From contig CABRHH010000003.1 in assembly GCA_902470695.1 (NCBI GenBank), positions 62,001 through 126,000 on the forward strand: a DNA stretch of 64,000 nucleotides, given 5' to 3'. The notes under the pieces are model-generated. The model was not told the origin of the DNA, did no database searches, and worked only from the letters and a program-made list of their open reading frames with translations. This DNA is from an uncultured Collinsella sp. Its GTDB lineage: Bacteria; Actinomycetota; Coriobacteriia; Coriobacteriales; Coriobacteriaceae. The position numbers and the translations under genes were made by a program. This document shows positions 25,626 to 33,970 of this stretch, in pieces. How positions within the stretch are numbered: the first letter of the stretch is position 1; each line of letters opens with the position of its first letter.

Positions 25626-26663
25626 ATGGGAGTTTTCTCGTACTCCAACAGAATTCTTTGTTTCGGCGAATTGCTACTTCGCCTTTCACCGACGGGACAC
25701 GAGCGGATTGAACAAACTGCCGATCTCCAGGTCTACTATGAAGGCGCCGAGGCTATGGTGGCTATCGACCTCTCGCATCAGGGAGAAAGCGTCGCCTATG
25801 CGAGTTGCGTCGCAGACAACCGCATCGGCGACCGCGGGCTGTCCGAGCTGTTGGCCGCCGGCGTTGATGTGACGCGCGTCACCCGCATGCCCGGTAGAAT
25901 GGGAATCCTCTACTTCGAACGTGGAGCCGGGGAACGGCGCTCCTCCGTCATATATGACCGCGACTACACTCCCATGTCCATGCTGAAACGTGGCGACTTT
26001 GACTGGGACAGCCTCCTGAACGGTATCGACTCTTTCTACTTCACCGGAGTCCTCCCCGCCATTGGCCCAGAGCTTCGTGGGGCACTAGAGGATGCGCTCA
26101 TGGCCTGTAAGGGGCGCGGCGTCAAAACATTTTGCGACCTGAACTACCGACCCCGCATGTGGAACCGCGCAATAGCCCATGAGACCTGGACGCGCCTTCT
26201 TCCATGTATCGATGTCTGCATTGCTTCTGATCAAGATATCTGGAGTTTGTTCCCGCGTTCCGGCAACAACCCGGACCATACAACTACGTTTGACTTTGTC
26301 GAGTATTACGAAGGCGTCTCACGCGAACTGACGCAGCTATATCACTGTGAAGCCGTTGCCATCCAAATCCGCTCGCTTGCCACAAGCGGCATCGGAAGCT
26401 GGCGCGGCTTGCTCGTTCGCAATGGCGAAACAACACTCTCGGCAACGCGCGAGGTTCTCAACGATGAACATTCGGGATGCGGTGACGCGTTTGCCGCCGG
26501 CATCATTCATGGCATACGCAACAACTGGGGCTCTTCTACCGTCATTAACTATGCCATGACCTCGAGTGCTTTGAAATCAACAATCCCCGGAAGCATCAAC
26601 CGTCTGTCGAGCGAGGAGATTGTTGCGGCCGCCGGCGTACAACTCTCCATCGTCGATTATTAA
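25626..26663 (+). CDS. PfkB-family sugar kinase (2-keto-3-deoxygluconate kinase-like)
   Basis: 345 residues. Ribokinase fold with RILCFGELLLRLSP at the N-terminus and the catalytic anion-hole motif near the end (SGCGDAFAAGII, where G-x-G-D replaces the common GAGD and the base Asp is kept). The N-terminal half resembles KdgK/IolC-type kinases, acting on keto-sugar acids, more than fructokinases. AAGAAGGGG ribosome site, 41 nt after the AEC gene. It could phosphorylate a sugar acid upstream of the aldolase encoded in the divergent locus, as IolC does before IolJ in inositol breakdown; this is speculative. Confidence 0.85.
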   Translation: MGVFSYSNRILCFGELLLRLSPTGHERIEQTADLQVYYEGAEAMVAIDLSHQGESVAYASCVADNRIGDRGLSELLAAGVDVTRVTRMPGRMGILYFERGAGERRSSVIYDRDYTPMSMLKRGDFDWDSLLNGIDSFYFTGVLPAIGPELRGALEDALMACKGRGVKTFCDLNYRPRMWNRAIAHETWTRLLPCIDVCIASDQDIWSLFPRSGNNPDHTTTFDFVEYYEGVSRELTQLYHCEAVAIQIRSLATSGIGSWRGLLVRNGETTLSATREVLNDEHSGCGDAFAAGIIHGIRNNWGSSTVINYAMTSSALKSTIPGSINRLSSEEIVAAAGVQLSIVDY

Positions 26664-26820
26664 AGCCGATCCTCATAGAGGGACTGCCGGTCCCGCTATT
26701 GATGCCTCGTGCGAAGACCTGACCGAGCGGCCGCAGCACCATTCATACGGTCGGCCATCAGAATCACCCCAAAAAGCCAGCGTGCTGTCGAGTTACAGGC
26801 CCCAGTTGGGCAGGCCTCAG

Positions 26821-26922
26821 TTTGGGGACGGGGTCGTTTCGTTCAGTCTCAGTTTGGGGACGGGGCCGTTTCTTTTACCTGCCGTTCACCAGCGGCAATG
26901 CGAAACGACCCCGTCCCCAGAT
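26821..26922. repeat. GC-rich palindromic repeat, copy B (two left arms, one right arm)
   Basis: Left arms TTTGGGGACGGGGTCGTTTC at 26821-26840 and a variant at 26853-26873; right arm GCGAAACGACCCCGTCCCC at 26900-26918. The loop CACCAGCGG is shared with copy A. Located after pfkB and before the ATPase gene. Apart from this repeat and a short AT-rich promoter region the spacer 26664-27009 shows nothing. Confidence 0.8.
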
Positions 26923-26941
26923 TGCATGTCCCCCAAACTAC

Positions 26942-26971
26942 TTGCTCCATTTATATAATCTAGATTATTAT
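26942..26971 (+). promoter_or_regulatory. Putative promoter of the DUF234-type ATPase
   Basis: TTGCTC - 18 nt - TATTAT in an AT-rich patch (26950-26985) that also contains the palindrome ATAATCTAGATTAT. Lies directly after repeat copy B. Confidence 0.35.
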
Positions 26972-27009
26972 ATTTACGATTATATATGGCAGACGGGCAA
27001 AGGAGTCGC

Positions 27010-28404
27010 ATGTTCATCGGACGTTCTGAAGAGCTCTCTCTGCTCGAAGATGCGTATCTAAGCGCGCGATCGCAGCTCGTATTCGTATATGGGCGCAGAC
27101 GTGTGGGAAAAACCGAACTTCTCAACGAGTTCCGAAAAAACAAGCCGTGCGTATTTCTGGCTGCCAAAGAGTCCTCGGCCTCGGTTCAGCTCGCCTCCTT
27201 CTCGCAGCAGATGTTCGCCGCTGGTGCGCCAGCCGGAAATTACCTCGACTCATACCGCAGCTGGGATGATGCCCTTCAAGACATCGTTCAACTGCCTTTT
27301 CCTGGGAAAAAACTTGTCATCATCGACGAGTTTCCTTATCTGGCACGTGCTGACAGCTCCCTTCCCTCCGTGCTCCAACACGCGTGGGACCATGCACTCA
27401 GCAAGCACAACGTCATGCTCGTGCTCTGCGGCTCGTCCATGAGCTTTATTGAAAAAGAAATCCTGAGCGAGAAAAACCCGCTCTACGGCCGGGCTACCGC
27501 CCTTATGAAGCTTCGACCGCTCCCCTATTGGGATGCAGCGCGCTTTTTCCCAGAGTATTCGCCGCAGGAACACGTCATAGCGCACGCAATTCTAGGCGGG
27601 ATTCCGCACTACCTTCTGCAATTCGACCCCAATCGGAGCATTGAAGAGAACGTCAAAGCTTGTATCCTTCGCTCCGGCTCAGCGCTCTACAGCGAGCCAG
27701 AGTTTCTTATGCGGCAAGAGTTTCGCGAGACTGCCATTTACAACAGTATTGTCCAGGCAGTTGCCCTCGGAGCGACACAGCTCAATGAAATCTCGCAGAA
27801 GACCATGCTCGAGACATCAAGACTTAGTCCCTACCTGAGCAATCTCATCGAGGTCGGCATTTTAGAGCGAGAGTTTCCCGTCGGAATCGGTCTGCAGGAG
27901 CGCACAAAGGCAAGGCGTGGACTGTACCGCATATGCGACAATTTCTTTCGGTTTTGGTACGCGTTCGTGTTCTCAAACGCTTCCGCCCTCGATGCCCACG
28001 ACACCGAAGGAGTCTGGCGAAATATCGTTTGTCCGGCACTCAACCACTTTGCCGCCGCACCGTTTGAGGACATTTGCAAAGCATGGCTCTGGCGTCAAAA
28101 TGCGCAGGGAAAACTGCCGTTCTACTGCACCGAAATCGGACGATGGTGGAACGGGAGCGAGGTCGACGTTATGGCAGTCGATGCAGGCATGCGCCATGCT
28201 CTCATCGGCGAATGCAAATTCAAAAACAGCCCCGTCGGTTTTGATGTGCTGAAAAAGCTGCAGCAAAAGGGCGATGATCTCAAGCCCCCAGTTGAAGGCT
28301 ACTACCTGTTCTCCCGATCGGGCTTTACATCTGGGCTACGCGAGCAGGCATCGTCTTTGAGCGACGTTCACCTCGTTCCCTGCGACAAGCTCTACGAGCA
28401 GTAA
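27010..28404 (+). CDS. AAA-family ATPase with DUF234/nuclease-like C-terminus
   Basis: 464 residues. N-terminal P-loop ATPase (MFIGRSEEL start, YGRRRVGKTEL Walker A at about 30, KLVIIDEFPYL Walker B), a winged-helix-like middle (SQKTMLETSRLSPYLSNLIEVGILER), and a C-terminal domain containing SEVDVMAVD followed by IGECKFK, the D...E-x-K pattern of PD-(D/E)XK nuclease folds. This is the archaeal-type ATPase/DUF234 family; its biological role is unclear. The start at 27010 is chosen because AAAGGAG lies 4 nt before it, while the ATG at 26986 has none. The gene is enclosed by repeat copies B and C and is less GC-biased than the core genes, suggesting horizontal gain. Confidence 0.88.
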   Translation: MFIGRSEELSLLEDAYLSARSQLVFVYGRRRVGKTELLNEFRKNKPCVFLAAKESSASVQLASFSQQMFAAGAPAGNYLDSYRSWDDALQDIVQLPFPGKKLVIIDEFPYLARADSSLPSVLQHAWDHALSKHNVMLVLCGSSMSFIEKEILSEKNPLYGRATALMKLRPLPYWDAARFFPEYSPQEHVIAHAILGGIPHYLLQFDPNRSIEENVKACILRSGSALYSEPEFLMRQEFRETAIYNSIVQAVALGATQLNEISQKTMLETSRLSPYLSNLIEVGILEREFPVGIGLQERTKARRGLYRICDNFFRFWYAFVFSNASALDAHDTEGVWRNIVCPALNHFAAAPFEDICKAWLWRQNAQGKLPFYCTEIGRWWNGSEVDVMAVDAGMRHALIGECKFKNSPVGFDVLKKLQQKGDDLKPPVEGYYLFSRSGFTSGLREQASSLSDVHLVPCDKLYEQ

Positions 28405-28410
28405 GAACTC

Positions 28411-28474
28411 TGTTTGGGGACGGGTTCGTTTCGTACATCAGCGGCGATACGAAACGACCCCGTCCCCAAATTGC
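28411..28474. repeat. GC-rich palindromic repeat, copy C
   Basis: Arms TTTGGGGACGGGTTCGTTTC and ACGAAACGACCCCGTCCCC around a short CATCAGCGGCGAT loop, starting 7 nt after the ATPase stop and lying between two convergent genes. Confidence 0.85.
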
Positions 28475-28496
28475 ACGTCCCCAAATTGCAGTGCGG

Positions 28497-28973
28497 CTAC
28501 CTGCTGCAGAGGCGCACCATGGTCGTCGTCATGCCCTCCGGCGTGTCCTGCGCCATAACGTCGGCGCATGCATCGTCGTCCATGAAGACGCCCATGAGCG
28601 CCTGCAGGACAGCGACCTGCCCGTCGGCATGCTGCAGCAGCCCCAGGTTCACGATGAGCTCAGCGGGCACCGGATCGCCCATGCCGGCCATCGCCTCGAA
28701 CACGATCGGCTGCGCAGGCCTGATCACGGCGATGTAGGGCTTCTCCAGGTGCTCGGGGTCCGTGTGCGGGATGGCCACCTTGATGGCCTGGCACGCCAAG
28801 CCGGTGGGGTAGTTCTTCTCGCGCTCGGTGATCGCGTCGAGCCACGTATCCTTGATGTAGCCGCGCGCAGCCAGCTCCTCGCCCAGCTTCTCGAAGAACT
28901 CCGCCCGGTCGCCGGCCTCGAAATCGAGGAACACGAGCTCAGGCGTAAACAGATCGGTATCGACAGCAGACAT
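28497..28973 (-). CDS. gatA: PTS EIIA component, galactitol type
   Basis: Phosphocarrier of 158 residues. The active histidine lies in KVAIPHTDPEH. Closest in character to GatA-type EIIA2 proteins. Start at the second ATG (28973), with AAGGG 6 nt upstream. It is the last gene of the minus-strand galactitol-type PTS operon and would phosphorylate the EIIB encoded at 32292-32576. Confidence 0.92.
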   Translation of the reverse strand: MSAVDTDLFTPELVFLDFEAGDRAEFFEKLGEELAARGYIKDTWLDAITEREKNYPTGLACQAIKVAIPHTDPEHLEKPYIAVIRPAQPIVFEAMAGMGDPVPAELIVNLGLLQHADGQVAVLQALMGVFMDDDACADVMAQDTPEGMTTTMVRLCSR

Positions 28974-29228
28974 ATGCATCCCTTCTCATGAAAATTGGAA
29001 CGTGCGCCAACGGAGCCAAGGCGGCGCACCGCTAGAGCAGCGCATCGCCACGCCGACGGCACCAGCATGCAAACAGCATCGGACACCAACGCGTCACTGG
29101 CACCGCCATGAGATGCCGGCACGCCACCGGCATCAAGACAAAACGCCGCCGCACCCGGGCACCGGCTCGCCCCAGCACCAGCGCGCCCGGGCACCGGCAC
29201 CCCAGCCACGCCGACGGCGCCCCGGCGG

Positions 29229-30122
29229 CTACGCCAGCGGCTCAGCTCCGTTGGCAAACACCGTGATGACATCCGCGAAATCGGCACGCAGGCGCTCGTA
29301 GGCAGCGACGGTCATATCGTGCCAGTACACCGTTGCGCCCGCATCGGCCCCGCGACGTTCGTCGGCCAGGGCAAGCACCGCCTCGCCGGCGTATTTCACG
29401 CCGTACGTGTAGTAGTTGATCTTGCGAATACCGGAATCGATGGCCCGACGATAATCCTCATTGGAAACGCCCGACCCACCGTGCATCACAAGCGGCACGT
29501 CCGTGCGCTCGCGAATCTGGTCGAGCACGTCGAAGGACAGGTGCGGCTCACCGCGGTACAGGCCGTGAACCGTGCCAAACGAGCAGGCCAGGATATCCAG
29601 GCCGGTGGCCGCGATGAACTCGTGCGCCTGGTCGGGGTCGGTGTAGGTGGCACCGGCGCCGCCTTCAGGAGCAGCGGCGCCGTCGGACAGCACATCGCCC
29701 TCGCGAGCCCCCAGGCTGCCGAGCTCGCACTCCAAACCGCAGTCGAAGCCGGCGCACATGGCCGCCGCACGAGCCGAATGCGCCACATTCTCCTCATAGG
29801 GCAGCGCGGAACCGTCAAACATCGCACCGTTAAATCCCATCTCCAGCGCACGACGCATGTAGGAGAGGTGCTCGCAGTGATCGAGATGCACGCAGACCTG
29901 CGCGGTCGAGCGCTCGGCCAGAGCGACCATCGCAGGACCCATCACATCAAGCGGAACGATGTCATCATGGCATTCGGCGTGCTGGATGATCACCGGATAC
30001 CCCGTTGCCTCGGCCGCGTCGATCGCCGCGCGAACCGCCTCAAAACTCGGGGTATTGAACGCCGCGATCGCCATATTGTTCTGCTCGGCGATCGCGCAGA
30101 TGTCACGAAGATTGACCAACAT
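29229..30122 (-). CDS. Class II ketose-bisphosphate aldolase (second aldolase)
   Basis: 297 residues. Motifs: VHLDHCEHLSYMRRAL (zinc ligand and catalytic region), ECELGSLG, SFGTVHGLYRG, VMHGGSGVSNED. AAAGGAAT ribosome site. In GatY/KbaY-type pathways such an enzyme cleaves a ketose 1,6-bisphosphate to dihydroxyacetone phosphate and glyceraldehyde 3-phosphate; the substrate here follows from whatever the GatABC-type transporter brings in. It diverges clearly from the aldolase at 21245-22126. Confidence 0.92.
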   Translation of the reverse strand: MLVNLRDICAIAEQNNMAIAAFNTPSFEAVRAAIDAAEATGYPVIIQHAECHDDIVPLDVMGPAMVALAERSTAQVCVHLDHCEHLSYMRRALEMGFNGAMFDGSALPYEENVAHSARAAAMCAGFDCGLECELGSLGAREGDVLSDGAAAPEGGAGATYTDPDQAHEFIAATGLDILACSFGTVHGLYRGEPHLSFDVLDQIRERTDVPLVMHGGSGVSNEDYRRAIDSGIRKINYYTYGVKYAGEAVLALADERRGADAGATVYWHDMTVAAYERLRADFADVITVFANGAEPLA

Positions 30123-30149
30123 TGCGATTCCTTTCTCTCAAGGGAATTG

Positions 30150-30680
30150 TCACTTCTTCCGTCCGCAGCAAGGCACCTGGTGCCCCTCTTTATCAGCCAC
30201 CTTGCGAGCAGACGCCAACCGCGAGCGCACGCGCAGGTTGTTGGGATCCAAGTGCGCCTCGGTGTCGAGAAAAAACCGGAACAAATCGAGGGCCCGCTCG
30301 CCATTGGAGCGGCGGAGGTCGCCGCACCCCACAAAATACCGACCACGTGCGAGCCCGCCGCCATTGATGCGGATGTAGGCGCTATGGGTCGTGCCGTTTT
30401 CACGCACCTGCAGGCGCTCGATATCCGCAAGGCGAAACGTATCGGTGCGGCCAAATGAGGTCACGGCCAGCTTCGTGTCGTCCAACTCCACCGTCTGCGG
30501 ATACGCATGGGCGACAAACGTATTGAAGAGCACGTAAACGCACAGCAGCGAAACACCGATAGCGAGCGGCGGGAGGGTCCCCGATACGACGAAGAATAGA
30601 GCCACCGGCAGTACGACCGCCGCCACAACAGCGGGGACCTTCACATCGAACAGATAGCGGCGCGGGTCGTACGTATACAT
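30150..30680 (-). CDS. Membrane protein with PH-like domain, unknown function
   Basis: 176 residues from the ATG at 30680. Two adjacent hydrophobic segments (about 17-37 and 38-58), then a soluble domain (QTVELDDTKLAVTSFGRTDTFRLADIERLQV) that looks like a bacterial PH-like fold, and a basic tail ending CCGRKK. No recognisable enzyme motif. The start is uncertain: a GTG at 30722 is also in frame and neither has a strong ribosome site. It sits inside the PTS operon between EIIC and aldolase genes, 27 nt before the latter. Confidence 0.65.
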   Translation of the reverse strand: MYTYDPRRYLFDVKVPAVVAAVVLPVALFFVVSGTLPPLAIGVSLLCVYVLFNTFVAHAYPQTVELDDTKLAVTSFGRTDTFRLADIERLQVRENGTTHSAYIRINGGGLARGRYFVGCGDLRRSNGERALDLFRFFLDTEAHLDPNNLRVRSRLASARKVADKEGHQVPCCGRKK

Positions 30681-30836
30681 CGCGCCAGCGCACCCATCCT
30701 CTATTGACTCAATATCGCTCACGCTACCCCCGAAGAGTCGTACGGACCAGACCGACTGGCAACAGCCCGCGCCCCTCCCCGATGAGAGACGCGGGCACGA
30801 GCCGCTGCCAACAAGACAGACCAAAGACAAAGCCGC

Positions 30837-32243
30837 TTACGCCTCAGCGTGAAGCTCCTTGGCCTCCTTGAGGATGCGCTTGCGGTTCCAAAGGGCAAAC
30901 GCCACGGCAAAGACACCAGTAGCGCCGATGCAGACCCATCCATTGATATTGCTCAAGAACACAAAGATGAAGGTCAACGGATTTGCACCATCGCAGAGCG
31001 AGGAAATCAATGCGCTGGCGCTTCCCGCCGCCGCTGCGATATCGAAACCGGACTGCAGAGCCGCCGCCGTCTGGAACGGCGCCATGTAAGTTGCGATCAA
31101 CAGGCCGACAGCGAGAACGACGATGCCCACGATCAAGCCACGGAAACCGTTTTGATTCACGATCGGAGTGACGAGAACGAGCATATACGTGGCAACAGAA
31201 AGATCGACCAGCGGAATGACCTGGTTGCCGAGCGGCTGCAGGGCAACCGCAAGCAGCAACATGACGGGAACAAGAATCAGCGCAAGAGACAGGGTCACGG
31301 GATGACCAACGCCCACGGCCGAATCGAGGCCGATGTACACCTTGCCGCGATTCGGCATCCGCTTCTGAATGAAGGCGGAAGCGGCATCGGAGATGGGCAG
31401 CAGGCCTTCCATGAGCAGGGAGGCCATGCGCGGAATGAGCACCAAAACAGCGCCGAGGGAAACACCGAGCACCAAGATCTGGGCCACAGAACCGGCGATG
31501 TCTGCAGGATCAAAGTATGCCACCAGGCCGATGACCACGCCGATGATGGTACCGATAAAGATCGGCTCACCGAACACGCCGAACTTCTTCTGCATGGACT
31601 CAACATCGAGGTTGATGTCGCGAACGCCGGGGATCTTGTCGATGAGCCAATTCACCGCCATGGCAATCGGGGCAAATGCCGCCGTGAAACCGTGGGGCAA
31701 AGACACGCCGGGCATCCCTAGCGACTTTTCGACTTGCGGTGCGGTGATGTCGCCCAAGATCAATACGATGACCTCGTTGATAATCGCAGCTGCAAAGCCG
31801 AGAGCCACGTTGTCGGTGATGATCGCAACGATGGAGCCGGTAAAGGCAAAGTGCCAGTAGTTCCAGATATCAACATCGACGGTCTGGGTGGTGTTGGTGA
31901 ACAGCATGACCAGATTCACAAGCAACGCGAGCGGGATGATGAACATGCCCACCGTGGTGCCCATGGCGATTGCGGACGAAGCAGGCCACCCGACATCGAT
32001 AACGGAAAGGGCGAGACCGAACTTGTCGACCATTGTCGTCACAGCCGGAACCAAGCTGGTGCCCAGAAGGTTGTTGATGATGAGGTTGAGTCCGATGAAG
32101 CCAACCCCAACCGTCAGACCGGCCTTAAGACTCTTGCCGAAGCCGGCGCCTAGTGCCGCGCCGATTATCGTAATGATGACGGGCATCATCACCGAGACGC
32201 CCAGTCCTTGAATAAAGGTAAAGAAACCCAAGATTGCATCCAT
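30837..32243 (-). CDS. gatC: PTS EIIC permease, galactitol type
   Basis: 468 residues, strongly hydrophobic, about 10-12 segments. Begins MDAILGFFTFIQGLG, followed by ITIIGAALGAGFGKSLKAGLTVGVGFIGLN, characteristic of the GatC/SgcC family, which handles galactitol and other polyols or pentoses. GAGGGG ribosome site. Downstream of the EIIB gene by 48 nt. Confidence 0.95.
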   Translation of the reverse strand: MDAILGFFTFIQGLGVSVMMPVIITIIGAALGAGFGKSLKAGLTVGVGFIGLNLIINNLLGTSLVPAVTTMVDKFGLALSVIDVGWPASSAIAMGTTVGMFIIPLALLVNLVMLFTNTTQTVDVDIWNYWHFAFTGSIVAIITDNVALGFAAAIINEVIVLILGDITAPQVEKSLGMPGVSLPHGFTAAFAPIAMAVNWLIDKIPGVRDINLDVESMQKKFGVFGEPIFIGTIIGVVIGLVAYFDPADIAGSVAQILVLGVSLGAVLVLIPRMASLLMEGLLPISDAASAFIQKRMPNRGKVYIGLDSAVGVGHPVTLSLALILVPVMLLLAVALQPLGNQVIPLVDLSVATYMLVLVTPIVNQNGFRGLIVGIVVLAVGLLIATYMAPFQTAAALQSGFDIAAAAGSASALISSLCDGANPLTFIFVFLSNINGWVCIGATGVFAVAFALWNRKRILKEAKELHAEA

Positions 32244-32291
32244 TGCGCATTCCCCTCAAAGTAGGTACGTACGTCATGGACATCAGGCGTG

Positions 32292-32576
32292 CTATTTAGC
32301 CATAATGTCGAGAATCTTCTGATGCGCGTCTGCGATGCCCATTCCGGTTAGAAACGGCAGGCCGCTCACGAATTCGCACGTGATGCCGGCAGGCGCGACG
32401 GTGGTCGCAATCAACAGGTCGGCATCCGCGCACTGTGAGGGAGCCTCGGCAATAGCGCATTGCACGATGTGGTACTGGTTCGCGTAACCGTTGTCGTCGA
32501 GCAAAGCGGCAACCTTTTGCGCAACGGCAGTGGAGGTGGCGATACCGGAACCGCAAGCCAAAACGATCTTCTTCAT
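32292..32576 (-). CDS. gatB: PTS EIIB component, galactitol type
   Basis: 94 residues. The phosphorylated cysteine is Cys8 in LACGSGIATST. Preceded by an excellent AAAGGAG ribosome site. Typical GatB size and motif. Works with the EIIC at 30837 and the EIIA at 28497. Confidence 0.95.
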   Translation of the reverse strand: MKKIVLACGSGIATSTAVAQKVAALLDDNGYANQYHIVQCAIAEAPSQCADADLLIATTVAPAGITCEFVSGLPFLTGMGIADAHQKILDIMAK

Positions 32577-32615
32577 GTCTATCTCCTTTTAAGGTGTATA
32601 GAACGGTGGCTTGTA

Positions 32616-33137
32616 CTACTCCCCCATGACGACGACCTTCACCTTGCGCGTGCGCTCGCGGGTGCGGTCGAAGTCTACAAAGTAAATGCTGGCGAGGCCG
32701 TTCATCTCGAGCTTGCCGTCGGCGACCTCGAAGGTCTGGTTGCTCCCGATGAGCGTCGAGCGCAGGTGGGCGTCGCCGTTCCACAGCATGGTGCGGTCGA
32801 GGTTCGGCAGCCACGACTCGGGATTGGGCCAAGACTCCACTTCCTCGAAATGACGCAGCCCCGGATACCGATAGGTATTCCAATCATGCTGCTCGGGGAA
32901 CACGCGCTCCAGTCCGTCGTTCAGGTCGGCTTGGAGGAACGTATCGCCCGCCGGGGTGCAGTCGTGGTCGAATTCCTCGGAAAACACCGCGCAGGTCGTG
33001 TGGCAGGAGATGACCGTGGCCGTGCCCTCCTTGATCCCGGACGCCTCGACGGCCCGGCGGACGCCTTCCGTGACGTCAACGTAGGTGGGCTTGCCCGCCA
33101 GCGTGTCCATCGTGATGAGATCCTTATAAACCGTCAT
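32616..33137 (-). CDS. YjbQ/UPF0047 family protein
   Basis: 173 residues. Contains VISCHTTCAVFSEEFDHD and the region LRSTLIGSNQTFEVADGKLEMNGLASIYFVDFDRTRERT, matching the YjbQ family. Some members have been reported to have thiamine-phosphate synthase activity in vitro, but their physiological role is unsettled. The start at 33137 has GTAGGAA upstream and is 4 nt after the isomerase-like gene, so the two are tightly coupled. YjbQ genes inside sugar PTS operons suggest a catabolic or repair role here; that is an inference. Confidence 0.9.
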   Translation of the reverse strand: MTVYKDLITMDTLAGKPTYVDVTEGVRRAVEASGIKEGTATVISCHTTCAVFSEEFDHDCTPAGDTFLQADLNDGLERVFPEQHDWNTYRYPGLRHFEEVESWPNPESWLPNLDRTMLWNGDAHLRSTLIGSNQTFEVADGKLEMNGLASIYFVDFDRTRERTRKVKVVVMGE

Positions 33138-33141
33138 GTTC

Positions 33142-33846
33142 CTACACCTCCCCACAGAAATCCGCGCGGGCGCGGTCGAGCGCCTCGAACATCTCTTCCA
33201 GCGTGGCAAACGGATCCTCCGCCGCCACGATGCCAGACGTTCCGCCCGTGGCGTCTGCGCCGTACGCAATCGCGTCGTACACGTTCTGACCAGTGGAGAT
33301 GCCGGCAGCCTGCAGCACCTTGGTGTTGGGCGACACCGCCTTCACGGCCTCGGTGGAGGCGCGCATGTAGTCCTCGCCCGCAACCTGACCGGTGCCGATC
33401 AGACTCGTGAGCTCGCACACCATGACATCGGGCTCGAGCGCGGCGATCCACTCACCCTCCTCAACGGAGTCGGCACACACCACGGTGAGGATGCCCACCT
33501 CGTTGGCACGGGCGATCGTGGCCGCCAGCTCGTGCGCCGTGCACGGGTTCTCGGCGTGGTTCAGAAACGTCGCCTTGACACCGGCTGCCGCCAGCGCCTC
33601 GGGCAGCACGTGCCCCATGCCGCGGCCGGGCTTCAAGCTCTCCATGTGCTGGGCGCACGGCATGAGATGCGGGCACTCGGCAATGATGCGTGGAAGATCG
33701 ATCAGCTGCGCGGTGAACAGCACGTCGAAGTCGTACTTCGCGGCAAGCTCGTCGGTCTTTTTGGCCAGGGCCACAATATCGTCGCCATACAGGTACGACT
33801 TGGGATTAACCACGAAAAACGGTGTTCTCAGCGGTGCTTTTTCCAT
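33142..33846 (-). CDS. Triosephosphate isomerase homologue of archaeal type
   Basis: 234 residues, shorter than the bacterial enzyme (about 250). Catalytic equivalents are visible: Lys in VNPKSY, His in FLNHAENP, Glu in CELTSLIGTG. The surrounding motifs (GMGHVLPE, NHAEN, ELTSLIGTG, QAAGISTGQNV) follow the archaeal TIM pattern rather than the bacterial GHSERR / GAFTGE pattern. It may interconvert triose phosphates or act on a related aldose/ketose phosphate such as a tetrulose phosphate, as TIM-like isomerases of erythritol pathways do. First gene of the operon; start at 33846 with GAGAGG upstream. The housekeeping tpiA is expected elsewhere. Confidence 0.85.
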   Translation of the reverse strand: MEKAPLRTPFFVVNPKSYLYGDDIVALAKKTDELAAKYDFDVLFTAQLIDLPRIIAECPHLMPCAQHMESLKPGRGMGHVLPEALAAAGVKATFLNHAENPCTAHELAATIARANEVGILTVVCADSVEEGEWIAALEPDVMVCELTSLIGTGQVAGEDYMRASTEAVKAVSPNTKVLQAAGISTGQNVYDAIAYGADATGGTSGIVAAEDPFATLEEMFEALDRARADFCGEV

Positions 33847-33936
33847 CTGCCTCTCCCCTTTCCATATCGCGGGGCCTATAGATACGCGCGCGCCGACAGA
33901 TGCTCGACCGAGGCTTTCTGTGAACATTCTGTCGTA

Positions 33937-33970
33937 GTTGTCTACTCAAAAGTAGACAACAAGTTATATA
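33937..33970 (-). promoter_or_regulatory. Operator-like palindrome and -10 region of the galactitol-type PTS operon
   Basis: Perfect 9-bp inverted repeat GTTGTCTAC - 6 nt - GTAGACAAC (33937-33960), about 90 nt before the first gene. On the minus strand it directly follows an AT-rich TATATAAC (33963-33970), a probable -10. Half-site similarity to the palindrome upstream of the gntR gene suggests control by that regulator. Confidence 0.6.

Noticed and set aside
28980..29228. Possible small gene between gatA and the aldolase gene
   Set aside because: Open frames here are Ala/Gly/Arg low complexity without a start signal; treated as spacer.
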